This document shows positions 40,421 to 49,076 of a stretch of DNA of 64,000 nt, piece by piece. Positions within the stretch are counted from its first letter, which is position 1. Each line of letters begins with the position of its first letter. Source of the stretch: Halobellus rarus (GTDB lineage Archaea; Halobacteriota; Halobacteria; Halobacteriales; Haloferacaceae); NCBI RefSeq assembly GCF_024494595.1, contig NZ_JANHDI010000009.1, positions 124,001-188,000 on the forward strand, read 5' to 3'. Made by a program: the position numbers and the translations under genes. The notes beneath the pieces are model-generated. The model made no database searches, had not been told where the DNA came from, and saw only the letters and a program-made list of their open reading frames with translations.

Positions 40421-40801
40421 CTATGGCTCTCGCACAGTGATCTCGTCGTCGCCTTTCGGCACGACACACAGGAATGACCCGCGGTCGTCGCTGTCGTTCC
40501 GGTACCAGTGTTCGACACCAGCCGGAATCAGGAGTGCATCACCCGCTGACACGGTATGGGTCTCCTCGCCGATCCCGACCTGGTAGGTACCTTCGATAAC
40601 GAACTGTTCGTGTTCGACCTCGTTGGTGTGTCGGGGGACGCGTGCGCCCGGCTGGAGGATGAACCGTCGCATATTGAAATTCGGCGTCCCGTCCTCATCA
40701 CCCAGCAAGACGCCTTTCTGGAGGCCCTCAGCCAACTCGACGGTGTCGTAGGCGATCTCCGACGCTCGGCGGAGGACCGGGGTGGAATCTGTGGTTGTCA
40801 T
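40421..40801 (-). CDS. Cupin domain protein
   Basis: 126 residues from ATG at 40801 (MTTTDSTPVLRRASEIAYDT). A single cupin barrel with motif 1 GARVPRHTNEVEHEQFVIEG and motif 2 GDALLIPAGVEHWYRNDSDD, giving the usual His/Glu/His metal site. The size and PAGVEHW are typical of small cupins that act as dioxygenases, isomerases or sensors. Convergent with module C (12 bp). Confidence 0.9.
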   Translation of the reverse strand: MTTTDSTPVLRRASEIAYDTVELAEGLQKGVLLGDEDGTPNFNMRRFILQPGARVPRHTNEVEHEQFVIEGTYQVGIGEETHTVSAGDALLIPAGVEHWYRNDSDDRGSFLCVVPKGDDEITVREP

Positions 40802-41122
40802 CACTCGTGTATCCGTGTGCGAGAACTTGGGTGTATTCACGAAAGCCTCCTGTTCTTGATGTTCGCTGATCACCACGGAAGGGATCGTAACTTCTCACCG
40901 CCTATCGACTCCGTCAGGTACACGCTTTGGGTCACTTCCGTGCGGGGCTCCGAAGTCGCCCTCGAGAGTTCAAGTACTCGATCGCCTTCCGGATGGCCGC
41001 CGTACTGTCGGTGACCCTCTCGACTGTCGCCCCACTCCCATCGTAGATCGCATCGAGTTGTACAGGCTAACCGACGAGGAAACCTGGATTGTGGAGTCGA
41101 CGGTCGGGAAGTGATCGGATCC
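40802..41122. other. Gene-poor stretch
   Basis: 321 bp without a gene. A plus frame ending at 41114 (IVDRIELYRLTDEETWIVES) has very native composition but no start, so it may be a gene tail. On the minus strand a short tail ending near 40958 (TAAIRKAIEYLNSRGRL) also looks native; the two overlap and only one can be real. Confidence 0.3.
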
Positions 41123-41386
41123 TCACTCGGCGGCCAGTGCCATAGCGAGCTCCCGGGCCCGAGCCACCTCGGCGTCGGCGTCGGGGTCGCCCGTCCCGTC
41201 GATCTTCGAGAGGAGTTCGACGACGACGCTGGCGCGGTCGGCGACCACCGCCGGGTCATCGATCGCGCGAAGATCGTCGGCGACCGCTTGGGCCTCACCT
41301 AGCAGGCGACTCGGCGTCCGATCGACCGGCCGTTCGGCCGTGGCCGCGAGACACTGGTACAGTTCCGCTTTCGCGTCATCCGACAT
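41123..41386 (-). CDS. Small helical haloarchaeal protein
   Basis: 87 residues from ATG at 41386 (MSDDAKAELYQCLAATAERP). Entirely helical and acidic: LLGEAQAVADDLRAIDDPAV, then ADRASVVVELLSKIDGTGDP and VARARELAMALAAE. The pattern resembles haloarchaeal small proteins with a conserved GDPDADAEV turn. No membrane segment. Function unknown. Confidence 0.68.
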   Translation of the reverse strand: MSDDAKAELYQCLAATAERPVDRTPSRLLGEAQAVADDLRAIDDPAVVADRASVVVELLSKIDGTGDPDADAEVARARELAMALAAE

Positions 41387-41698
41387 TATAGGTGGAGTAT
41401 CGTGGCCGATCGTCGTATACCCCCTGGTCGCGGGGTCGACGTCTGTCTCATTTCCGCTCTCCCGAACCGAGCCACAACATCGCCGCGACATACGTCATCG
41501 GGGCACCGGTTATCGGATCCGGCGCGCTGCTGGTAGTAGTCGCTCGGCTTGAGGAGGTTGCGGCCGCGATGCGGCCCGTCGAGCCACCCGTCCACTTGCT
41601 TACAGGAGGTGGGAATAATGACTGATACCAGTAGTACGAGACCTGAGGGGGGAGTACTGCATTCTAACAGACGATGGAGATAGGCGTGTTCCTCAGCG
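41387..41698. other. Region with possible membrane-protein tail
   Basis: A plus frame ending at 41625 contains AATYVIGAPVIGSGALLVVV and ARLEEVAAAMRPVEPPV, which looks like the end of a membrane protein but has no convincing start. Its stop overlaps an ATG at 41620 preceded by a strong ribosome-binding site (AGGAGGTG); that frame has only 21 codons. Likely a remnant. Confidence 0.3.
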
Positions 41699-41890
41699 TT
41701 ACTCCTCTGAGACGGTGTCGTCGACGAACAGCAGGACCTGTTCTCCGGGCGTCAAACCGTCGGCGAGAAGCCCGAACTCGTCACGTCCCGTGAACGAGCG
41801 AACACGAGGGGCGGGGGCCTCTTCGTCGTCCCGCTCACAAACGAGTTCGATCGTCCCAGTGCCGTCAGCTCGAAGAGTGAACTTCCGCAT
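41699..41890 (-). CDS. Small acidic protein of unknown function
   Basis: 63 residues from ATG at 41890 (MRKFTLRADGTGTIELVCER). A strand-rich beginning is followed by VRSFTGRDEFGLLADGLTPG and EQVLLFVDDTVSEE. Composition is strongly haloarchaeal. A promoter-like TACGTATAGAAGTA lies about 25 bp upstream. No family recognised. Confidence 0.58.
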   Translation of the reverse strand: MRKFTLRADGTGTIELVCERDDEEAPAPRVRSFTGRDEFGLLADGLTPGEQVLLFVDDTVSEE

Positions 41891-42307
41891 AGGCCACTTT
41901 ACGACAGTCCTACGTATAGAAGTACGTTCGAGTTTGTGCGGGAAGACCTGAGAGGCCCCCTGAGGTACCCTTCTCACCTGCAACAGACTCCCGGCCACTC
42001 TCCTCACGGAGGAACACGATGCCGAGCGAGCGACAGACAGACGAGAGCGATCGCTCGACGACAGGCGAGAAAACCCCACCTTGAGTACTCCAGCAGCGGC
42101 ATCGGCCACTGCAACAGCGACGGCCCCCACCCCCTGCACCGCCTGTGAGATCGACTTCGAGGGCGACCTAGATCTCCACGGCGGGCTCTTACGGTCACGC
42201 GACTCGATCGGCAGTAGCGTTGTTTTGACGCTATTTTTCATCGTCAACTCAAAGAAGGTTGACGCGAGTTTCCCTACTATTATTACCAGATTTGTTAAAA
42301 AAGGCCT
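41891..42307. other. Gene-poor stretch
   Basis: 417 bp. A 21-codon frame from 42019 (MPSERQTDESDRSTTGEKTP) is the only native-looking stretch. An A/T-rich segment with TACTATTATTACCAGATTTG lies 25-45 bp before the HalOD1 gene and may be its promoter. Confidence 0.35.
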
Positions 42308-42538
42308 ATGGAGTGCTCCCGGAGGAGCGAAGAAATCCAGTCACTCACGGTCGAGATTGTACAGGAGGTCGCACGGGTAGCGGGAGAAGAAGTGACTGAC
42401 CTCCCACCACTCGGTCAAACGATTGATATTGAAGCGGTTGAGCGATTGGCACAGACGGAAGACACGCGTATCGAGTTTCGATATCTCGATTATGAAGTAG
42501 TGGTGGCAGATGGGAACGTCACTGTCAACGAGAGGTGA
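42308..42538 (+). CDS. HalOD1 output-domain protein
   Basis: 76 residues forming a single HalOD1 domain: VARVAGEEVTDLPPLGQTID, then IEAVERLAQTEDTRIEFRYL and YEVVVADGNVTVNER. This halobacterial output domain occurs alone or fused to sensor and response-regulator parts; its target is unknown. The protein is cytoplasmic. Starts at ATG 42308, close to an A/T-rich promoter region. Confidence 0.9.
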   Translation: MECSRRSEEIQSLTVEIVQEVARVAGEEVTDLPPLGQTIDIEAVERLAQTEDTRIEFRYLDYEVVVADGNVTVNER

Positions 42539-42579
42539 GCCGTCGCTACGTGTATGCTCTACAGATAAGCACGGCGAGT

Positions 42580-42656
42580 GCCTCGGGGTCGTACGGAAAC
42601 CTTCGATTTCCGTGATGACGAGAATCGAAGATTCTTGAACCACTTGACCCCGAGGC
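42580..42656. repeat. Nested palindromic element resembling a TnpB right end
   Basis: Outer arms GCCTCGGGGTC (42580-42590) and GACCCCGAGGC (42646-42656) pair perfectly. Inside are ACGGAAA (42593-42599) with TTTCCGT (42607-42613), and AGAATC-GAA-GATTCT (42621-42635). Together they make a three-way junction shape. The outer arms resemble the right hairpin of the decayed IS1341-type element (GCCTCGGGG...CCCCGAGGC). No tnpB is next to it, so it is a solo end or a small palindromic repeat. Confidence 0.6.
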
Positions 42657-42727
42657 GGTTCACAATAGCGGGCAAAGCAGCGCGACGTGCTGCCCCGGCG
42701 GTTCCGAACCAGCCACTGGTGGAGTAG

Positions 42728-44008
42728 CTATTCGAGCCGTTCGACCACGAACTCGGCCGCGGCGGGAACGGCACGAGCGTAGAGTTCAACCCAAGCTAAG
42801 TCGCCTTCGACGCGCGGGGCGTCGGCGTAATGTTCCTCGATGAGGTTGGTGACGTACTCGAAGGTCCCGAGCGTCGGTCGAACGATCTGGGCAGCCATTC
42901 GAGGGTTTTCGCTCTCCCCGATAGCGGACATCGCTTCCTGCACTCGGTCGGCCGTTCTCGCGACCGACTCGGTGGTCACTTCACTCTGATATGCGCCGTC
43001 ACGGAGTCCGTTTATCGTCGCTCGGAGTGCCTCGATGCCCGCCAGGATTTGCCCGGCTTCGATAACGGCGGCCGCGAATCGGCCGTCGTTTCGATGCTCC
43101 CGCGCCTCCTCGGTCTTCGCCTCGACGTATCCGCTGGCCCGTCTGAACAACCACCGGCCCGCCGTTCCGTCGAGGTCGGCGCGGAACGGTAGCTCCTCGC
43201 GGTCGAGGAAGTCACTAATAGACGAGCGTGTGCGCGAAGTCGCGTATTCTAAGCGCCTTGACGCGTCGATCAGTGCTGTCCACTGCGGGGTCGTCTCGGA
43301 GCGCCCGCCCAGGTACACTTCCCGCAGCCGACGGGCGTCGGCGAGCGTCGCTCGGGCGAGTTCAACCCGCCCGACAGCGTCCCCGGCCTGAAACGGACGG
43401 GCGATCGGATCGGACGGATACGCCGGGTCAGGGCGGACGCGTCGGCGGCAATCCCCCACCAGGTCTTCTATCGGTGCGTGCGCGAGCACCGACTCCAACG
43501 GCGACGACGCGCGGTACTCGTGGTTGGCAACGAAGGAACCGAGATCATCGCGCACCCCCTGCCGCTGTTCCGTGACCGCCTCTGCGTCGTCTTCACCTGT
43601 CGCGGCGCGGTAGGCTCCCAGAACGCACGCGGCCTCGTTTCGCCGCCCGCGCCACACCGAGAGTTCCTCGGTCGGCCAGGACTCGTCCGGCGCATCATCG
43701 AGACGATCCGCGGCGCGTTCGCGGTTCGATCGCACCTCCTCGGCGACGGCGCCGTTCGGCACAGACGGCTCGGACGGAACCGCCGCGAGTAACTCGCGGG
43801 ATCGCTCGCGGTGCGCGTTCACCAGGCTGACGGGAACTGTGACCGGGAACGGTGACTCGGGCCACGCGAGCGACCCGATATCGCGAGTCGACAGCGACAC
43901 GTCCTCGTTGGCGGATTGGTCGTTCCCGAACGGCAGGGCTGCACACCCGGACAGCCCGGCGACGCCGATGGTTCCGAGTCCGGCGACCACGTTGCGACGC
44001 GACCTCAT
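42728..44008 (-). CDS. Large Tat lipoprotein of unknown function
   Basis: 426 residues. N-terminal MRSRRNVVAGLGTIGVAGLS with lipobox LSGC. The rest is almost entirely helical and acidic (VNAHRERSRELLAAVPSEPS, RVELARATLADARRLREVYL, VARTADRVQEAMSAIGESEN), with no membrane segment. No family is recognised. It overlaps the preceding gene as ATGA, so the two lipoproteins are made together and may form a complex on the outer face of the membrane. Confidence 0.8.
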   Translation of the reverse strand: MRSRRNVVAGLGTIGVAGLSGCAALPFGNDQSANEDVSLSTRDIGSLAWPESPFPVTVPVSLVNAHRERSRELLAAVPSEPSVPNGAVAEEVRSNRERAADRLDDAPDESWPTEELSVWRGRRNEAACVLGAYRAATGEDDAEAVTEQRQGVRDDLGSFVANHEYRASSPLESVLAHAPIEDLVGDCRRRVRPDPAYPSDPIARPFQAGDAVGRVELARATLADARRLREVYLGGRSETTPQWTALIDASRRLEYATSRTRSSISDFLDREELPFRADLDGTAGRWLFRRASGYVEAKTEEAREHRNDGRFAAAVIEAGQILAGIEALRATINGLRDGAYQSEVTTESVARTADRVQEAMSAIGESENPRMAAQIVRPTLGTFEYVTNLIEEHYADAPRVEGDLAWVELYARAVPAAAEFVVERLE

Positions 44009-44661
44009 TCGCCATCACCCCCGCTTGCGGGCGTCACCGTCGCGTTGAAGTACTCTCCGCGGGGCGAGGGCCGGCAAGAACTCGACATCCCGCGACCCAT
44101 CCCCGAGGACTGTTCGGCGGCGACGGGCAGTCGGATTGCGAATCCGACGGTGTGGGTTTCCTCGACGCTGCATTCGATGTCAGCGGGGCGGTGCGTTCGG
44201 CAGAAGTCGGCGTGGGGGTGAAGGTCGCCGCGTTCCAACTCGTCCCACTCGAAACTTGCCGACTGGAGGTGGATCTCGTAACAGGCTTCGACGGGCATCG
44301 AGAGGAGGTATACCGACGACGAATCGAAGTCAGTCTCTGCGACGAACGAGCGGAGTCGCTCGGCCTCTTGCACGTCGCCGAACGTGAGTTCGGCGAGATC
44401 GTCCGCGGAGACGATGACACGTCGACCGCGACGGGCGTACCGACCGCGCCCTTCGTCGCTCGGCGTCGGCAACTCCGTTCCGTGGGCGAACAAGACGGCT
44501 CCATCTCCATTGCGGACGCGACGCGCTTCGTACTCCTCGATCGTGTCGTGACTTCCCCGCCGGTCGATCGTCGGGAGGTCGGCCTCGCTGGAACACCCGG
44601 CGAGTGCGGCGACCCCGGACGCGACCGTGAGGAGGGCCCGACGGCGGGTCAGGGAGGGCAT
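44005..44661 (-). CDS. Tat lipoprotein, first gene of the pair
   Basis: 218 residues from ATG at 44661 (MPSLTRRRALLTVASGVAAL) with lipobox LAGC. The mature part is acidic and holds four cysteines outside the lipobox (in EACYEIHL, DFCRTHRP, IECSVEE, SSCRPSP), unusual for haloarchaea and suggesting two disulfides. It contains VLFAHGTELPTPSDEGRG. No family recognised. Its stop overlaps the next lipoprotein's start as ATGA. Confidence 0.8.
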   Translation of the reverse strand: MPSLTRRRALLTVASGVAALAGCSSEADLPTIDRRGSHDTIEEYEARRVRNGDGAVLFAHGTELPTPSDEGRGRYARRGRRVIVSADDLAELTFGDVQEAERLRSFVAETDFDSSSVYLLSMPVEACYEIHLQSASFEWDELERGDLHPHADFCRTHRPADIECSVEETHTVGFAIRLPVAAEQSSGMGRGMSSSCRPSPRGEYFNATVTPASGGDGE

Positions 44662-44834
44662 CACCGCTGCCATCGAGTGGCGGTGTAAAACGCTTTCCGG
44701 AGCCGTCGTCCTCTCGACTGAGATTCATCTCCCCCTAACGGTTGTTTCAGGACCTGCCTACTGCTGCCATTTCAGCGCTTGAGAGACGAATGGTTTCAAT
44801 ATCGCAGCGCGATTGGGGCCCAACGCAAAAGACA

Positions 44835-45758
44835 ATGACGGAGAACCACTCGGCCACGGACATGTTTCGGCTTCTTGCTGACGACACTCGAGTCGATATT
44901 CTTCGCGCTGCTGCTGTTGCCCAGTATGAACTCGAAGAGGTGGGGTCGGGACCTGCCGAACTCGCGTTTTCTGAAATCTATGACTACGTTGAGGTGGAGA
45001 ATACGTCGAAGCTGTCGTACCACCTCGGTGAACTCACTGGGACGTACCTACAGAAAAGCGACGACGGGTACTCGCTCACGCACGCTGGTGAACGCATCGT
45101 CCGATTCATCTTGTCCGGGAATTACGAGCGGCCGGACTCGTTCGGTCCCAAACCAGTCGATGGGATGTGCGTCTTCTGTGGAGAAGAAGCGCTTGAAGCG
45201 TTTCTCTCACGCCAGTTTTTCCGTATCGTTTGTTCGGCGTGCGAACAGCCAGTTGCGGGGCAGCCGATAACGCCTGCACAGGTGAAGACCCACGACGATG
45301 ATGCGCTGATCGAGAGCGTCAAACTACAAAGCGCGGAAGTTTCTAAACAAATTCGAAGGGGGATGTGCCCGGAATGCGGGGCTCACCTATCCAGTGACGT
45401 GATCGAGATGCGGGGGAATCCGTTGCCCGACGCTGACTCGTTCCTCGTGACGAGTACTTGTCAGGAGTGCCTTCGTGGGTACAACAGCCCGCTGACCTAC
45501 AGTGTCGTCTACCATCCGGCGTCGATAGCGTTCCACTGGGATCGGGGAATCGATGTGACCTCGCGGGGCATCTGGGAGTTCAACGAACACCTTTACCAGG
45601 GATGCTGGACATCCGAACAAATCGCGTCCGACCCCGACGAATACGAGGTTGTGTTGCGTCACGAGGATGATGCGATTCGACTGTTTCTCGATTCGACTGC
45701 GACCGTGATGCGGACCGAGCGCGTGCGACGCAAAAACGGTGATCCCCGCCACTCTTGA
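44835..45758 (+). CDS. ArsR-like regulator with zinc-ribbon C-terminal domain
   Basis: 307 residues from ATG at 44835 (MTENHSATDMFRLLADDTRV). The N-terminal winged helix spans RLLADDTRVDILRAAAVAQY to SKLSYHLGELTGTYLQKSDD. The rest has two zinc ribbons: CVFCGEE with CSACEQP, and CPECGAH with CQECLRG. This is the haloarchaeal DUF7347/DUF7351 architecture as I recall it. A cytoplasmic DNA-binding protein. It is divergent from the two-lipoprotein operon (174 bp) and might control it. Confidence 0.85.
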   Translation: MTENHSATDMFRLLADDTRVDILRAAAVAQYELEEVGSGPAELAFSEIYDYVEVENTSKLSYHLGELTGTYLQKSDDGYSLTHAGERIVRFILSGNYERPDSFGPKPVDGMCVFCGEEALEAFLSRQFFRIVCSACEQPVAGQPITPAQVKTHDDDALIESVKLQSAEVSKQIRRGMCPECGAHLSSDVIEMRGNPLPDADSFLVTSTCQECLRGYNSPLTYSVVYHPASIAFHWDRGIDVTSRGIWEFNEHLYQGCWTSEQIASDPDEYEVVLRHEDDAIRLFLDSTATVMRTERVRRKNGDPRHS

Positions 45759-45956
45759 CAGAAGTTTTACGGGAGCGGCGTTGACCAGATGACGGTGCAG
45801 ATAGAGCGGTTTTCTAATTATCGGCACTAGGAACGTAATCTCTCGGCTTTTGCTCAACCTCAGTTTTGAAGCAACTCCGACAAATTATCAAATATACGAT
45901 AAATTTATCGGTGTCGCTGGCCAACCCCGTAATTGCGATCTACGGAGGCCCCAGCC

Positions 45957-46658
45957 GTGCAATCGAGTAATTCCCACAAACCGACAGGCCAGAAGAATCG
46001 AACACACAGCGAGAACACCGCGGGACAGCAGTCGGTACAGAGACGTTCGAAGTCGGCCAGCGAGATCGCGGACTCATACGCAGTCGTGGCTGACAAGCTC
46101 GCTCGCTGGCGGCAACTCGATCGGCTCTTCGCCGGTCGGTATCGTCGAAGCCAGTTCGAGCACGCGAACGGCCGAGTGCTTGCTGTCGCCTGTGGCACCG
46201 GGCGGAACTTTCGCTACCTCCCGTCGGCGAGCGAAGTCGTTGGCATCGACATCAGTGATGCGATGCTCGCCCACGCTCGCACCGAACTCGATGGGCTCGA
46301 ACTTGACGGAACTGTCAATCAGATGGATTCCCAGGCACTAGACTTCCCCGACGACAGCTTCGACACCGTCATTTCGTCGTTCTCGACGTGCACGTTCCCC
46401 GACCCGATTGCCGCGCTCCACGAGATGGAGCGAGTCTGCTCCCCCGACGGCGAGATTCTGCTACTCGAACACAGGCGCAGCGACGTCGCGCCACTCGCCT
46501 GGCTCCAGGACTGGCGCGCCGAGGCACACTACGAGAAGAACGGCTGCCGGTTGAATCACGAACCGTTGGAGACTGTGGAAAAGGCCGGCCTCACGGTAGA
46601 GAACGCAGCAACCGCGTTCTTCGGTCTCGTCACTACCATCGACGCCACCCCGAGGTAA
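45957..46658 (+). CDS. Class I SAM-dependent methyltransferase
   Basis: 233 residues from GTG at 45957 (VQSSNSHKPTGQKNRTHSEN); a TTG at 45933 would add eight residues. Motif I is RVLAVACGTGRNFRYLP, motif II VVGIDISDAMLAHAR, then DFPDDSFDTVISSFSTCTFP and LEHRRSD. These are the UbiE/COQ5-like features (type 11 methyltransferase). The N-terminus carries a polar extension. The substrate is unknown; no quinone biosynthesis gene is adjacent. Confidence 0.9.
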   Translation: MQSSNSHKPTGQKNRTHSENTAGQQSVQRRSKSASEIADSYAVVADKLARWRQLDRLFAGRYRRSQFEHANGRVLAVACGTGRNFRYLPSASEVVGIDISDAMLAHARTELDGLELDGTVNQMDSQALDFPDDSFDTVISSFSTCTFPDPIAALHEMERVCSPDGEILLLEHRRSDVAPLAWLQDWRAEAHYEKNGCRLNHEPLETVEKAGLTVENAATAFFGLVTTIDATPR

Positions 46659-46683
46659 TCGTCTACGCGTGAACTACGTGCAT

Positions 46684-46902
46684 ATGAACGTCTTCGACCT
46701 CGGTGCCGCAGAAATCCCCGGTGTCTCAAGTCCACTGACAGCCGAACACACTGCGACAGACCTGTGGAGCCCGTCTCGCGGCATTCCACTCTTCGTAGCG
46801 GTACTCGCCGGGTACGTCACCGTGGTCCTCTGGACACGCCGGCGAAACCGCGACTGCAACGCCCGACAACGCAACCACCTCACCCACGGCCGTGCCGACT
46901 GA
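46684..46902 (+). CDS. Small single-span membrane protein before the serine hydrolase
   Basis: 72 residues from ATG at 46684 (MNVFDLGAAEIPGVSSPLTA); GTG at 46669 is an alternative. One helix, GIPLFVAVLAGYVTVVLW, is followed by a basic tail TRRRNRDCNARQRNHLTH. Its stop overlaps the next start as TGATG, so it is coupled to the hydrolase gene. It may help anchor or export that protein; this is inference. Confidence 0.6.
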   Translation: MNVFDLGAAEIPGVSSPLTAEHTATDLWSPSRGIPLFVAVLAGYVTVVLWTRRRNRDCNARQRNHLTHGRAD

Positions 46903-48602
46903 TGACACGACCACGACGCTCCACGACGGACGATAGCACCGATAGAACCACGAGACGGTCGTTCCTCGCCGGTCTCGGCAGCCTTGGATTCGTCACCATC
47001 GGAACTGCGGCCGGTCGAACGAGGGCCGCGACAGGCTCTCAAAGAACCGACTCACAGCCAGGCGAAGGTTCGTTCCCAGATTCGGACGGACTCGAAGCAG
47101 TTGTCGACGATGTGATGGCCGAACGGATCGGGACGACGACGCCCGGAGCTACTGTCGCCGTCGTTTCGGGAGAGGAACCCATCCTCACCAAAGGATACGG
47201 CGCTGCTGACGCTGATGCTGATGTTCCGGTCCGAGCCGACGGGACGATGTTCAGAGTCGGGTCAGTCGGCAAGCTCGTGACCTACACCGCCGTTATGCAT
47301 AGCGTCGAACAGGGCGTACTTGACCTCGACACCGACGTCAACTCGTATCTCGGCGACTCCGCTGTCACAGTTCCGGCCACGTACGACGATCCCGTGACGC
47401 TCCGGCATCTCGGCACTCACACCGCCGGGTTCGAATCCCACCTCGATCCCGATATCGTCGCCGATCCAGCCGCTCTCGACTCGTTAGAGACGGTGCTCCT
47501 CGACGAGCAGCGCTCGCGCATCCGTCCGCCCGGCGAACTCGTCGGGTACTCAAATTACGGCGCAGGGCTCGCTGGCCACGTCGTTGCCGAAGCCCACGAC
47601 AGGACATTCGAGGAGTACGTTCAGTCGGAGATCTTCGACCCGCTCGGGATGACTCACAGCACGTTCGCCCAGCCCGTCCCGGCCGACCAGCCTGGCGACC
47701 TCGCTGCGCCACACATCCGCGACGGTGACTCGTTCCTGGCAGCTGACGACGTCTACATCGATATGTGTCCCGCGGGCTCGCTAAGTGCGACGGCAACGGA
47801 CATGGCCGCGTTTATGAGTGCGCACCTCGGCGACGGCGCAGTCGGCGAAATGCGTATTCTCGAGGAGGAGACAGCCAAGGCGATGCATAGCCGCCATCAC
47901 GTCCGTCACCCGGCAGTCACGAATTGGCGGTACGGGTTCCACGAGTACGGGAGTCCCGACGCCAACCTCATCGGCCACTCGGGCGCGACGGTCAACTTCA
48001 CGAGCTACCTGCTGCTCGCCCCAGACCACAGTGCTGGGATTTTCATCGCGTTCAACAGCACCCCGAGTGAGGGTCCGAAAGCGGTCGTTGACGAGATCGT
48101 CGCCGAGTTCGGTCTCCAGCAAGCACCGACGACACCGACACCGGCTTCGAGACCGGGCGGTCAGGAGCGAACCGAAACGGTCGCCGGCGAATACAGCCTC
48201 TCGTATCTCCCGCGGAGCGGGCCACTCCAGGTCGCCGATCTGCTCACACATCTGAGCGTCGAGCCCGCAGCCGACAGCCGCCTGCGCACGAGAACCCTCG
48301 AAGGAGACGCCCGACGGTGGGTCGAGACTGAACCGTACGTGTACGAGGAAGTTGGCGGCCACGATGTCCTCGCCTTCGAGATCACGGATGGCGAGGTGGA
48401 CGTGCTGCATATGAACAGCGAACCCACTGGCGCCTATCAGCCTGTTCCGTTCCACGAACGCCAGCTCGTGACCGGGGGTGTCCTCGGGAGCGCAGTATCC
48501 GGGTTCGGTCTCTCGCTCGCGGGATGGGGTGGATACAGTGCCTGGCAGCAGTGGAAACAGCATCGCACCGACGAGAACCCTGACACGGAGGGCTCTGAAT
48601 GA
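46902..48602 (+). CDS. Tat-exported serine hydrolase (beta-lactamase / CubicO type)
   Basis: 566 residues from ATG at 46902. Signal TTRRSFLAGLGSLGFVTIG. The class C beta-lactamase-like fold has the SxxK motif in FRVGSVGKLVTYTA, the YxN motif in VGYSNYGAGLAGH, and the third motif as GHSGATVNFTSYLL. A C-terminal beta-rich extension and a single helix near the end (VLGSAVSGFGLSLAGWGG) follow. It is an exported serine peptidase or esterase acting outside the cell. Coupled by overlap to genes on both sides (TGATG and ATGA), so the set is a three-gene operon. Confidence 0.9.
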   Translation: MTRPRRSTTDDSTDRTTRRSFLAGLGSLGFVTIGTAAGRTRAATGSQRTDSQPGEGSFPDSDGLEAVVDDVMAERIGTTTPGATVAVVSGEEPILTKGYGAADADADVPVRADGTMFRVGSVGKLVTYTAVMHSVEQGVLDLDTDVNSYLGDSAVTVPATYDDPVTLRHLGTHTAGFESHLDPDIVADPAALDSLETVLLDEQRSRIRPPGELVGYSNYGAGLAGHVVAEAHDRTFEEYVQSEIFDPLGMTHSTFAQPVPADQPGDLAAPHIRDGDSFLAADDVYIDMCPAGSLSATATDMAAFMSAHLGDGAVGEMRILEEETAKAMHSRHHVRHPAVTNWRYGFHEYGSPDANLIGHSGATVNFTSYLLLAPDHSAGIFIAFNSTPSEGPKAVVDEIVAEFGLQQAPTTPTPASRPGGQERTETVAGEYSLSYLPRSGPLQVADLLTHLSVEPAADSRLRTRTLEGDARRWVETEPYVYEEVGGHDVLAFEITDGEVDVLHMNSEPTGAYQPVPFHERQLVTGGVLGSAVSGFGLSLAGWGGYSAWQQWKQHRTDENPDTEGSE

Positions 48603-49006
48603 CAGACCAGCACGTCTCTCAACAACGAACCGAACAGCAGCACGAACAAGCCGACCGAAGCGGGTACACTCACGGCGTCAAACGCCGATCGACCAGTCTT
48701 TCGTGGCTCGCTCGTGCAGCAGGCGTCGGCCTGAGCGGTGTCTCGATTGGGTTCGTCGTGCTTTTTATGTTCGTCTTGGAGACCGACGGCGATCTCACGC
48801 TCATCACGCAACCGCTTCCGATGCAGATCGCACTCGCGCTCCCGTATCTCATCGTAATCCTCACGCTCGGGACGACTGCCGGTAGCCTGCTGGCATGGCG
48901 GTACCGTTACTGGTCATTGCGCACACGCATCCATCAGACGATATTGGCGCTGCTGGGCTTCGCGTTCTGCTGGCAGCTCTCAACCCTTGGATTCCTGGCG
49001 GTGTAG
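48599..49006 (+). CDS. Membrane protein partner of the serine hydrolase
   Basis: 135 residues (MTDQHVSQQRTEQQHEQADR). Three helices: VSIGFVVLFMFVLE, MQIALALPYLIVILTLGTTA and TILALLGFAFCWQLSTLGFL. The loop RYRYWSLRTRIHQTILALL matches the WRxxYWSxxxRxHYTLVAL pattern at the C-terminus of many haloarchaeal serine hydrolases, where it is fused to the enzyme. Here it is a separate gene joined by ATGA, so a fission of the usual fusion. The fragment at 21406-21711 has a similar ending. Confidence 0.8.
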   Translation: MTDQHVSQQRTEQQHEQADRSGYTHGVKRRSTSLSWLARAAGVGLSGVSIGFVVLFMFVLETDGDLTLITQPLPMQIALALPYLIVILTLGTTAGSLLAWRYRYWSLRTRIHQTILALLGFAFCWQLSTLGFLAV

Positions 49007-49076
49007 TCCCAGTGAACCACGTCGTATTACCCAAATCTTTCGATGCTACCAATAGTGTTGACAGCCACCATCGCGT

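Noticed and set aside
43852-44688. Plus-strand frame opposite the two lipoprotein genes
   Set aside because: No motif, Arg-rich at both ends; the minus strand has two signal peptides, lipoboxes and an ATGA junction.
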